Of a stretch of 64,000 nucleotides of DNA, positions 9,750 through 17,639 are shown one piece after another; position 1 is the first letter of the stretch, and the number at the start of each line of letters is the position of its first letter. A program made the translations under genes and the position numbers. The stretch is from Allosediminivita pacifica. Lineage in GTDB: Bacteria; Pseudomonadota; Alphaproteobacteria; Rhodobacterales; Rhodobacteraceae. The notes beneath the pieces were generated by a model. The model did no database searches. It worked only from the letters and a program-made list of their open reading frames with translations, and was not told the DNA's origin. The DNA is taken from positions 62,001 through 126,000 of the forward strand of contig NZ_QBKN01000002.1 of assembly GCF_003054175.1 (NCBI RefSeq), in the 5' to 3' direction.

Positions 9750-9828
9750 CTTCTTCTTGGCAGAAATACTCCCGGGGGGTCCGGGGGGCAGCGCCCCCCG
9801 GCGGATCGGCCCGGCGCAGCCGGGCCGA
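9750..9828 (-). repeat. Dispersed GC-palindrome repeat, copy A
   Basis: On the minus strand this copy has a palindrome around cggctgcgccgg, a second palindrome around gggggcgctgcccccc, then the conserved core agtatttctgccaagaag. It lies between the stop of the substrate-binding gene and the start of the dppB-type gene. Four other copies lie at 38813, 47929, 58333 and 59389. The stems could attenuate transcription between the abundant SBP message and the downstream permeases (inference). Confidence 0.8.
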
Positions 9829-9833
9829 CACCC

Positions 9834-11414
9834 TCAGTTCTTGGTCACGTCACCCAGCATCAGCAGGAAGGACGGCTCGAGCGAGAAACCCTCGACCCGG
9901 TCGCTGGTCACGGCGTTCTGCTTCCAGTTCGCCACGAAGAGCCAGGGCGCGTCCTCCTGCACGATCTCCTGCATCTCCTTGTAAAGCCGCGCGCGTTCCT
10001 CCTGGTCGGTGGCGACCCGCGCCTCCTCCAGCAGCTGGTCGACCTCCTCGTTGGAGTAGTAGCCCGAGTTGAAACCGCCCTCCGACGGGAAGGCATCGGT
10101 GCGCAGCGCGAGGTAGGGCAGCGTGTCGGGGTCGTTGGTCATCCAGGCCATCTCGGCCATGTCCGCCTTGCCCTCGAGCCCCGGGTTCACCTCGCCCAAG
10201 AAGGTGTTCCACTCGTAGGTCTCGATGCTCACGTCGAGCCCGACCTCGGCCAGGTCCGCCTGGATCGCCGTGCCCATGGAGATCGGGTCAAGCATGCCCG
10301 AGCCACCCTCGGTCACGTAGAAGGTCAGCGACGCGCCCTCGGCGCCCGCCTCGGCCAGCAGTTCGCGCGCCTTCTCGGGATCGTGCGGATAGGGGTCCAG
10401 CTCCTCGTTATAGGCCCAGGCAAAAGCCGGTGGCGTGGGGCCGGCGGCGACCTCGGCGGTGCCTTCCAGCACGTCGTTCACGATGGCTTCCTTGTCGACG
10501 GCGTAGTTCACCGCCTGCCGCACGCGCTTGTCGGCGAAGGGGCCCTCCTTGGCGTTGAGGATCAGGAACCAGACGTGGGGGCCCGACTGCTCGTAGACCT
10601 GGTAGGCGTCGGTGTCGGTGAACTGGCCCAGCGATGTCGGCGGCACCTCGACCATGAGGTCGATGCCCCCTGCCAGCATTTCGGCCACGCGGGTGTTGGC
10701 GTCGGTGATCGGGCGGAAGACCACCGCCTCGGTGCCCGCTTCCTCGCCCCAGTAGTCGGCGTTCTTCTCCAGCACCACGGCCTCGTTGCTGCGCCATTCG
10801 CCAAAGGTGAAGGGCCCGGTCCCGGCCGGGTTGCGGCCGTAGTCGGCGCCGTACTGTTCCACGGCCGCGGGCGAGACCATCAGCCCCGTGGGATAGGCGA
10901 GGTTCGACAGGAAGGGCGCGTAGGGCGCGTTCAGGTGGAACTTCACCGTGTATTCGTCGACGACCTCCGTCTCCTCGACCGAGGAGAAGAAGAAGGCCAG
11001 CGGGAAAGGCCCGGTGTCGTGGTAGGGGTGCTCCTCGTCCAGCATCCGGTCGAAGTTGAACTTCACCGCCTCGGCGTTGAAGGGCGTGCCGTCGTGGAAG
11101 GTCACGTCTTCGCGCAGGGTGAAGGTGTACTCCGTCCCCTCCTCGTTGATCTCCCAGTCGGTGGCGAGCGCGGGCGCCACTTCCAGCGTCCCCGGCTCGT
11201 AGGCCACGAGCCCCTCGTAGAGGTTCACGAGGATGCGGAAGTCGTTCACCGCGGTCACCGCGGCGGGGTCGAGCGACTTCGGCTCGGCAATCTGCCCGAC
11301 GATCAGGACGCCGGGAGGGGTCTGCGCCGCGGCCGGCGCCGTCAGCGCCCCCAGCGCCAGCGTGGAGGTTGCCGCGGCCAGCAGCACCCTGCGCGTCATG
11401 GTGAGGAATGTCAT
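9834..11414 (-). CDS. Peptide ABC transporter substrate-binding protein (SBP family 5)
   Basis: 526 residues with a Sec signal peptide (MTFLTMTRRVLLAAATSTLA, cleavage expected after APAAA). The mature protein is a periplasmic family-5 (DppA/OppA-like) binding protein: EPKSLDPAAV, LYEGLVAYEPGT, FTLREDVTFHDGTPFNAEAV, NPAGTGPFTFGEW and VRQAVNYAVDKEAIV are all family segments. It is the first gene of the minus-strand transporter operon and faces the DUF1028 gene across a short AT-rich promoter region. The ligand may be a di- or oligopeptide, but family 5 also covers nickel, glutathione and sugar derivatives. Confidence 0.92.
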   Translation of the reverse strand: MTFLTMTRRVLLAAATSTLALGALTAPAAAQTPPGVLIVGQIAEPKSLDPAAVTAVNDFRILVNLYEGLVAYEPGTLEVAPALATDWEINEEGTEYTFTLREDVTFHDGTPFNAEAVKFNFDRMLDEEHPYHDTGPFPLAFFFSSVEETEVVDEYTVKFHLNAPYAPFLSNLAYPTGLMVSPAAVEQYGADYGRNPAGTGPFTFGEWRSNEAVVLEKNADYWGEEAGTEAVVFRPITDANTRVAEMLAGGIDLMVEVPPTSLGQFTDTDAYQVYEQSGPHVWFLILNAKEGPFADKRVRQAVNYAVDKEAIVNDVLEGTAEVAAGPTPPAFAWAYNEELDPYPHDPEKARELLAEAGAEGASLTFYVTEGGSGMLDPISMGTAIQADLAEVGLDVSIETYEWNTFLGEVNPGLEGKADMAEMAWMTNDPDTLPYLALRTDAFPSEGGFNSGYYSNEEVDQLLEEARVATDQEERARLYKEMQEIVQEDAPWLFVANWKQNAVTSDRVEGFSLEPSFLLMLGDVTKN

Positions 11415-11458
11415 TCTGCGATCTCCCTGTTGACCGGCTCTTGGTTTAACTGAAATTA

Positions 11459-11494
11459 ATCATGATAATTTGTGCGGGTCAATTTTTCATGATA
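11459..11494. promoter_or_regulatory. Candidate operator: two tcatgata sites between divergent genes
   Basis: In the 110-bp region between the SBP gene and the DUF1028 gene, tcatgata occurs twice (11460-11467 and 11487-11494), 27 bp apart. The first is centred on the perfect palindrome atcatgat. The stretch is AT-rich against the local GC background. This is a plausible binding site for the operon's own GntR/FCD regulator, but the link is inference only. Confidence 0.4.
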
Positions 11495-11524
11495 GATCCG
11501 CAATCCCAAGGAAGACGAACCGCC

Positions 11525-12193
11525 ATGACCTTCTCGATTCTTGCGCAAGATTCAGGCACCGGCGCCATCGGCGGCGCGGCCGCCACCGGCTCACTCTGTG
11601 TCGGGGGATGGGTCCTGCGCGGCCGTCTCGGCGCCGGCATGTCGGCCAGCCAGGGCGCGGCGCCCTCGACCTTCTGGGGCGAGGACGTGCTCGATGCCAT
11701 GCGGGTCGGGTTCGACGCGGCGCAAGCGGTGGCTCGGGTAACAGGTGCCGACGGCGGCAGCGCCTGGCGCCAGCTTTCGGCGCTCGGCACGGACGGTCAG
11801 GGTGCGGCCTTCACCGGCACCAGCAACACGCCGCAGATGGGTAGCCGGGTCTTCCCCGGGGGCGTGGCGGCGGGCAACATGCTCGACAACCTGGGCGTGG
11901 TGGATGCACTGGCCGAGACCATGATGGCCGCCACGGGCAGTTTCGCAACCCGCCTGCTCGCCAGCCTCCGCGCCGCCGAGGCCGCGGGCAGCGACAGTCG
12001 GGGGCTGCTCTCGGCCGCGTTGCTGATCCTTCACCCGGATTTCCCGCCCCTGACCCTGAGGATCGACCACCACCCGGACGACCCCATCGGCGCGCTTGAG
12101 GCGCTGCATGAACGGGCCACCACGGGAGACTACGGCGACTGGACGCGGCAGGTGCCCGTGGCGAGCGATCCGACCCGGATCCTGGACCGCTAG
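11525..12193 (+). CDS. DUF1028 family protein (Ntn-hydrolase-like)
   Basis: 222 residues beginning MTFSILAQD, the hallmark N-terminus of the DUF1028 family, followed by GAIGGAAATGSLCVGGWV, GMSASQGAAPSTFWG and TSNTPQMGSRVFPGG. Members are predicted Ntn-type hydrolases of unknown substrate, often encoded next to peptide/amide transporters. A frame extension to 11462 exists, but the ATG at 11525 with upstream aaggaag matches the family N-terminus. It is divergent from the SBP gene and probably co-regulated, so it may process the imported compound (inference). A terminator follows at once. Confidence 0.85.
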   Translation: MTFSILAQDSGTGAIGGAAATGSLCVGGWVLRGRLGAGMSASQGAAPSTFWGEDVLDAMRVGFDAAQAVARVTGADGGSAWRQLSALGTDGQGAAFTGTSNTPQMGSRVFPGGVAAGNMLDNLGVVDALAETMMAATGSFATRLLASLRAAEAAGSDSRGLLSAALLILHPDFPPLTLRIDHHPDDPIGALEALHERATTGDYGDWTRQVPVASDPTRILDR

Positions 12194-12200
12194 ATCGGTC

Positions 12201-12234
12201 AGAAAAGGGGTGTCCCGGGCCGGGACACTTTTCT
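12201..12234 (+). terminator. Rho-independent-type hairpin after the DUF1028 gene
   Basis: The stem gtgtccc / gggacac has a 5-nt loop and is extended by flanking agaaaa / ttttct. The plus-strand side ends in cttttct, 8 nt after the stop codon. It could work in both directions. Confidence 0.65.
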
Positions 12235-12637
12235 GTATTATAGAAATCAATGAGTTAAAGACACGGGTTCATTTTCTGTTAGGGTTCGGCCCTGTATTCG
12301 CTGGGGGCCGCGCGGACGTCCCTGCCCTCCGAACGGCACCACTCGCCGACCAGGCCCGGAAACGGCTGAAGGGCTGAACAGCGGGCCAGCCGCTGCCGGC
12401 CTGATGGCTTCGATTCACGACGTCCCTCCGGGGGTATATGCAGATAGAGCGGAAGGCGGACGTTCGCCGCGGCGACGATCCGATCGCCCGCAAAAGGTGG
12501 AAGCCGACATTCCGAGCGGACCGAGATCGGTCCTTGTTCGACAGCGCCGCGAGGCCCCCTACGAACCCATTCCGTTGAAAAACTGGCCTCGGTGATCGCG
12601 TTGACCCAGGATTGGCGGCACCCGTGCCTATCCTTCC
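12235..12637. other. Gene-free stretch beside the transposase remnant
   Basis: About 400 bp with no gene that I can support. The first 60 bp is AT-rich (tgtattatagaaatcaatg). The segment near 12570 (ccgttgaaaaactgg) resembles the outer flank of DDE-type insertion sequences, so part of this stretch may be leftover element DNA. Short open frames here show no family features. Confidence 0.4.
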
Positions 12638-13290
12638 TCAACAGGAGACCTGTGGCATCGGAAGGAACTTTGCGCGCTTCCGGAGGTTCTTTGCGGTAGC
12701 TGCGAGGTGGAATTCATCTCGTGCGCCGCTCGTGCCTCGCAATCGGAGACGGTTGAGGCCCAGAATGCGCTTCAAATGCGCGAAGAGCATCTTCACCTTT
12801 TTCCGGGCTTGCAGGAGATCGCGTCGTAGAGCGTCTGAGCAATCGCGCAGCGCGCTTTCACCTCGCAGGCATCGCAATCGGCGATGGTTGCCCGATAGCG
12901 AAGCATGCCATGCTCATCCGGCGGCTTCTCCCGAGGTTTCGTGAAGGTCCGACGGCTTTGCTGCAATTCCTTGCCGCCCGGGCAGGTGTAGACATCGTTC
13001 TCGACATCATAGTTGAAGTCGGCGCGCTCGAATGTCCCATCCCTACCAACTGACTTGTCGAACACCGGGATACGGGGTGCGATGCGGCGCTGCTGATCCA
13101 GCCAGTTCAGCATAACGCCGGTACCCTCGGGCGGTATCTGCGATCAGCCGTTCCGGCGCGATACCGAAGGTATCGTTCACCCGGTCGATCACGGTCCGCA
13201 CCGATCCAACCTCGGCCTGGCGGATCGACCGGGTGGCCTCCACATCGAGTATCGCGCCGTTGTCGGTGCCCATGTCGCGTTAGGGAGAAA
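12638..13290 (-). pseudogene. Decayed DDE transposase (IS1182-like), frameshifted
   Basis: Three overlapping minus-strand frames together reproduce one transposase read in order. 13043-13273 gives ILDVEATRSIRQAEVGSV and RLIADTARGYR. 12793-13113 gives LNWLDQQRRIAPRIPVFDKS, FNYDVENDVYTCPGGKEL and a Cys cluster CDACEVKARC. 12638-12877 gives KKVKMLFAHLKRILGLNRLR and GARDEFHLAATAKNLRK. At least two frameshifts separate the parts. The usual stretch before KKVKM is shortened, so there is also a deletion. The N-terminal third is missing. No intact terminal inverted repeats were found. Family naming (IS1182-like) is from memory of these motifs. Confidence 0.8.
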
Positions 13291-13342
13291 TGCCACCCTG
13301 AGCCTTGCAAAGCGTCACGATCAACTGCGTCCTTCTATTTTT

Positions 13343-13366
13343 TTATTTAGTAAATTTATCTTGACA
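13343..13366 (+). promoter_or_regulatory. Candidate ROK operator and -35 box of the sugar operon
   Basis: The AT-rich sequence ttatttagtaaattta (13343-13358) contains the near-palindrome atttagtaaat and resembles NagC/Mlc-type ROK operators. It directly abuts ttgaca (13361-13366), a consensus -35 element 49 bp before the SBP start codon. The -10 element is not clear. Binding by the ROK regulator at 19751-20959 is inference. Confidence 0.4.
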
Positions 13367-13414
13367 GAATTGCCGTCACTTCCCACGCTGCAACAGGACT
13401 TGGGAGGAGAACCA

Positions 13415-14665
13415 ATGACCAGACTCAGCCTCAACCGGCGTCGCTTTCTCGCGACGTCCGCAGCTGCCGGCACCGCCTGCCTCGGCGCACCGCTCTACGC
13501 GCAAACCCGCGAACTTGTGATCATTTCAAACCGTGGCAACCCCGACCAGCGCGCGGCGCTTGAGGCCCTTGCCAAGGGGTTCGGCACCTCGGCAGGCGTC
13601 AAGGTGTCGGTCAACAACATGGACCACGAGGCGCACAAAACCGCGATCCGCAACTACCTCGTTGCCAGCCCGCCCGACATCAACTTCTGGTTCTCTGGCG
13701 AGCGGATGCAGGGCTTCGTCCAGCGCGGACTCTTTTCCGACATTACCGATCTGGTGGAGCAGAACGGCTGGGCCGACGTTGTCCCCGCAATGGGCGCGAC
13801 AAGCGTCGACGGTCGGATCTACGGCCTGCCGACCGCCGGCCTACTCTGGGGGCTTTGGTACCGGCAGGACGTCTTCGACGAGAATGGCTGGACGCCGCCT
13901 GCGACCGCCGAGGATTTCTTCACCTTTGGCGAGACCGCCAAGGCAGCGGGAATGACACCCTTCTCCATCGGCACAAAGAACATGTGGCCCGCCGCGGGCT
14001 GGTTCGACCACATGAACCTGCGGATCAACGGGCTCGAGCACCACAAAGATCTCATGGCCGGGCGCATCGCCTATACCGACGCCAGCCTGATGAAGGTCAT
14101 GAAGCCCTGGGCCGAGCAGGTGAACGCGGGCCTCTTCCTCGAGAACGCGACGTCGTATGCCTGGGAACAGGCTGCTGCGACGCTGGCGCAGAAAAAAGCG
14201 GCGATGATGGATCTGGCCGGCTTCATCAGCTACGGCTTCCCTGAAGCGGATCGCGGGCAGCTGCGCTTTGCGCCCTTCCCGACCTACGATGCCGGCATGG
14301 GCCGCTACGAGGATTTCTCGGTCGACTCGATCCACATCCCGTCGGGCGCAAAGAACCCCGAGGTGGCGCGCGAGTTCCTGACCTATTTCTACCAGCCCGA
14401 CACGCTCTGGAGCTATCTCGAGCCCGACGGGAACCTCCCCGCCCGCACCGACATCGACGTGTCGGGCAGTCACATCATGTCCGAGTCGAAGAAGGGCCTC
14501 ATCGGCGTCGACGGCACTTCGCAGTACTATGACCGCGACACCAATCCAGACGTGGCGCAGGCCGGGCTCAAGGGCTTCCAAGAGTTCATGGCGCGGCCCG
14601 ACAGGGCCGAGCGCATCCTGGCCGAGATCGAGCGGGCCCGCGCGCGCGTCTACGGCGCGCTCTGA
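13415..14665 (+). CDS. Sugar ABC transporter substrate-binding protein (family 1)
   Basis: 416 residues. The start is ATG 13415, supported by gggaggag 5 nt upstream; an extension to 13361 would cover the -35 box. A twin-Arg-like signal (LNRRRFLATSAAAGTACLG) ends before QTRELVI. The mature part is an extracytoplasmic family-1 sugar-binding protein: NPDQRAALEALAKGF, INFWFSGERMQGF, IYGLPTAGLLWGLWYRQDVF and the DTNPDVAQAGLKGFQEF end are typical. It is first in an operon with two permeases, an ATPase and a GH42 glycosidase, so a galactoside is the likely ligand (inference). Confidence 0.9.
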   Translation: MTRLSLNRRRFLATSAAAGTACLGAPLYAQTRELVIISNRGNPDQRAALEALAKGFGTSAGVKVSVNNMDHEAHKTAIRNYLVASPPDINFWFSGERMQGFVQRGLFSDITDLVEQNGWADVVPAMGATSVDGRIYGLPTAGLLWGLWYRQDVFDENGWTPPATAEDFFTFGETAKAAGMTPFSIGTKNMWPAAGWFDHMNLRINGLEHHKDLMAGRIAYTDASLMKVMKPWAEQVNAGLFLENATSYAWEQAAATLAQKKAAMMDLAGFISYGFPEADRGQLRFAPFPTYDAGMGRYEDFSVDSIHIPSGAKNPEVAREFLTYFYQPDTLWSYLEPDGNLPARTDIDVSGSHIMSESKKGLIGVDGTSQYYDRDTNPDVAQAGLKGFQEFMARPDRAERILAEIERARARVYGAL

Positions 14666-14736
14666 CTGCCGCCCTCCCGCGCGGACGGCAGTCCTCACAT
14701 GCCGTCCGCCACAACTTTTCGCAATCGGACCGAACA

Positions 14737-15618
14737 ATGCTCCGCAATCGCCGGAAACTGCTCCGCCGCGCGACCCCGGCCCTGCTGCTCGCATCGGGAC
14801 TGCTGCTCTTTCTCGTCGTCATCGTCTTCTCGGCGCTGCGCACCTTCTGGATTTCCCTGCACGTCTGGGACGGCTTCGGCGACATGGCCTGGGCTGGCCT
14901 CGCCAATTACGTCGAGCTCTGGCGAGACCCGCAGTTCTGGGTATCGCTGCGCAACAATGTCATCTGGCTGGTAGTCTTCCTGCTGGCACCACCGCTCGGA
15001 CTCGCCATTGCGCTGCTGGTAAACCAGAAGATCCGCTCAATGCGCCTGGCCAAGTCGCTGTTTTTCATGCCGCTGGTGCTTTCGACCGTTACCGTCGGCG
15101 TCATCTTCGTGTGGTTCTACGACCCGACCTATGGCCTGCTCGCGCTAATATTCGGTGCCTTCGGCGGCACCGCCCCAGCGGTGCTGTCGAGCGATACATG
15201 GGTGACGCTTGCGGTCGTCTTCGCAGCGCTCTGGCCCCAGGTCGCCTTCTGCATGGTGCTGTTCCTCGCCGGTCTCAACAACCTCGACGAGGAGATCATC
15301 GGCGCGGGCCGCGTCGACAATGCGCGCGGCTAGCAGATGCTGCGTCACGTGGTGCTCCCGCAGTTGCGGCAGGTCGCTTTCATCGCGGTGGCGATCTCGA
15401 TGATCGGGGCACTGCGCTCCTTCGACATCATCGCCGTGATGACCAGCGGCGGCCCCTTCGGCTCGTCCACCAACCTCGCCTACCAGATGTACGAGGAGAG
15501 CCTGTTTTCCTACCGCTTCGGCTACGGTGCGGCTCTGGCGACGCTGCTCTTTGCCATCATGATGGTGTTCATCGTCTGGTACCTGCTCCGCCTTCTGCGT
15601 GACGAAAGGGGCGCGTGA
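14737..15618 (+). pseudogene. Sugar ABC transporter permease (MalF/UgpA type) with in-frame amber stop
   Basis: One frame of 294 codons matches a full-length permease but is cut by a TAG at 15331-15333. The first part (198 residues) runs from LLRRATPALLLASGLLLF to GLNNLDEEIIGAGRVDNARG. After the stop it continues in the same frame, QMLRHVVLPQLRQVAFIAVA to LLRLLRDERGA. The break falls exactly in the EAA loop, where homologues read ARGWQ, so a TGG to TAG change is the simplest explanation. A truncated product would lack the last two membrane spans and the ATPase contact. It could be a true loss, natural amber readthrough or a base-call error. Confidence 0.85.
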
Positions 15619-16469
15619 TGTACCCTCGCCAAATTCCCGAGTCCCGCCCCGCGTCGCGACTGCTCTATGTCACGGGTGTCTGGGCCGTGCTGTTGCTTTG
15701 GCTGATGCCGGTCTTCGCCATCATCCTCACCGCCTTCCGGACATTCGAGGACGTCATGGCGGGCAACTATTGGGGCTGGCCGACCGAAATCAACTTCCGG
15801 GGCAATCTCACCGCGGTCTTCACCCAGACCGACATGCTGGACTATTTCGTCAACAGCCTGATCATCACCATCCCTTCGACTGTGCTGGTGCTCGTTCTCT
15901 CGACAATGACCGGCTACGTGCTGTCCCGGCACCGCTTCGCCGGGGCGACGCTGATCTTCTCGGTGTTCATTGCGGGCAACTTCCTGCCGCAGCAGGTGTT
16001 CATGATCCCGGTGCGCGACCTGATGGTCTCGCTCGGGCTCTACGACACATTCGGCGCGCTGATCATCTTCCACGTCGCGTTCCAGACCGGTTTTGCGACG
16101 CTTTTCATGCGCAACTTCATCGCGGCCCTGCCGCATGAGCTCTTCCAGGCGGCGCGCGCTGAAGGCGCAAGCCCCTGGCAGATCCTGATCCAGATCGTCG
16201 TGCCGCTGGTGCGGCCCGCGCTCGCCGCGCTGGCCATCCTGCTCTTCACCTTCATCTGGAACGACTACTTCTGGGCAATCGTGCTCACCCAGACAGACGC
16301 GGTGAAGCCGGTGACCGCCGGGCTCGCCAACCTGCGCGGCGAATGGGTTTCGTCCTGGAACGTTGTCTCCGCCGCCACTCTCTTCGTCGCCATCCCGCCG
16401 GTGGTGATGTTCTTCCTGATGCAACGCCACTTCGTCGCCGGCCTGACCATGGGCGCGGTGAAGGGCTGA
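15618..16469 (+). CDS. Sugar ABC transporter permease (MalG/UgpE type)
   Basis: 283 residues with six predicted membrane spans, starting at the ATG that overlaps the preceding stop (TGATG). The EAA motif is present at HELFQAARAEGASPWQILIQIVVPLVRPAL. Family features also include GYVLSRHRFAG, FLPQQVFMIP and the FTFIWNDYFW segment. It is intact, unlike its partner upstream, and should form the inner-membrane channel with it. Confidence 0.9.
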   Translation: MYPRQIPESRPASRLLYVTGVWAVLLLWLMPVFAIILTAFRTFEDVMAGNYWGWPTEINFRGNLTAVFTQTDMLDYFVNSLIITIPSTVLVLVLSTMTGYVLSRHRFAGATLIFSVFIAGNFLPQQVFMIPVRDLMVSLGLYDTFGALIIFHVAFQTGFATLFMRNFIAALPHELFQAARAEGASPWQILIQIVVPLVRPALAALAILLFTFIWNDYFWAIVLTQTDAVKPVTAGLANLRGEWVSSWNVVSAATLFVAIPPVVMFFLMQRHFVAGLTMGAVKG

Positions 16470-16478
16470 GGACTGCCA

Positions 16479-17612
16479 ATGTCAGATGTCAAACTAACCT
16501 CCGTTCAGAAACACTACGCGGGCTTCCACGCGCTCAAGGACATCGAGCTGTCAATCGAGCCGGGCGAGTTTGTGGTGATGGTCGGCCCGTCAGGCGGCGG
16601 CAAGTCCACGCTGCTGAAATCCATCGCCGGGCTCGAGGAGATTTCCTCGGGCATCATCGAGATCGCCGGACGGGACGTGACCCGCGAAGAGCCCGGCGAC
16701 CGGGGCATCGCGATGGTGTTCCAGAGCTACGCGCTCTACCCGCATATGACCGTGACCGAGAACATGGGCTTCGGGCTGAAGATCATGAAGCGCCCCAAGG
16801 CCGAGATCGACGAGGCGGTGCGCCACGCCTCCGAAATCCTGCGGATCACCGACTACCTCGACAAGAAGCCCGCGCAGCTGTCGGGCGGTCAGCGGCAGCG
16901 CGTCGCCATCGGTCCGGCGATCACCCGGCGGCCGCATGTCTTTCTCTTCGACGAGCCGCTGTCGAACCTCGATGCCGCCCTGCGCACGCAGATGCGGGTC
17001 GAACTGGCGACTCTGCACAAGAGCCTCGGGGCGACGATGATCTACGTCACCCACGACCAGGTCGAAGCGATGACCATGGCCGACCGCATCGTCGTACTTC
17101 GCGCGGGGCGGATCGAGCAGGTCGGCGCTCCGCTGGAGCTTTACCGCAACCCGGTGAACCATTTCGTTGCCTCCTTTCTCGGTGCGCCGCGGATGAACTT
17201 CGTCGAGGGGCGTGTCACTGCGCTGGGTGCCGCCGCAACACTCGAGGTTCCAGGGCTGCCGCCCCTCACCATCCCGGCGCTTCGACCGGATCACGGGTTG
17301 ACCGTTGGTGACGCCGTCACGCTTGGCATCCGGCCCGAACACCTCAGGGCCAACCCCGGAGGCACGGTCGTCATCGCCGAGGCCACGATCCGGCTGGCCG
17401 AACAACTAGGACGCGAAACGGTGCTCTACGCTGATGCCGGCGCACTGCGGACCACCGGCTCGGACACCGGCACCGACAACGTCACCCTGCTGCTCGGCGA
17501 GGGCGCGCCGCCGGCCGAAGGCAGCACGATCCGCTTCGGCTTCGATCCCGCCGACGCCTATCTCTTCCGTTCCGATGGCCACACCGTCTCGGCCCCGAAG
17601 AGCAGCACGTGA
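16479..17612 (+). CDS. Sugar ABC transporter ATP-binding protein (UgpC/MalK type)
   Basis: 377 residues. Walker A is GPSGGGKST (Gly replaces the common Cys), Q-loop VFQSYALYPHMTV, signature LSGGQRQRVAIGPAI, Walker B VFLFDEPLSNLDA and H-loop YVTHDQ. The C-terminal TOBE/OB region is present (LGIRPEHLRA, FGFDPADAYLF). The residue after AIG in the signature helix is Pro where the family almost always has Arg (AIGRAI), caused by a single CGG-to-CCG-type change. This is notable because the partner permease also carries a lesion. The gene lies 9 nt after the second permease. Confidence 0.9.
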   Translation: MSDVKLTSVQKHYAGFHALKDIELSIEPGEFVVMVGPSGGGKSTLLKSIAGLEEISSGIIEIAGRDVTREEPGDRGIAMVFQSYALYPHMTVTENMGFGLKIMKRPKAEIDEAVRHASEILRITDYLDKKPAQLSGGQRQRVAIGPAITRRPHVFLFDEPLSNLDAALRTQMRVELATLHKSLGATMIYVTHDQVEAMTMADRIVVLRAGRIEQVGAPLELYRNPVNHFVASFLGAPRMNFVEGRVTALGAAATLEVPGLPPLTIPALRPDHGLTVGDAVTLGIRPEHLRANPGGTVVIAEATIRLAEQLGRETVLYADAGALRTTGSDTGTDNVTLLLGEGAPPAEGSTIRFGFDPADAYLFRSDGHTVSAPKSST

Positions 17613-17639
17613 ATTCCCGAACACGAAAGTAATCCACCG

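Noticed and set aside
12404-12595. Short ORFs near the transposase remnant
   Set aside because: Arg/Pro-rich, no SD, no similarity that I recognise; likely non-coding or decayed element DNA.
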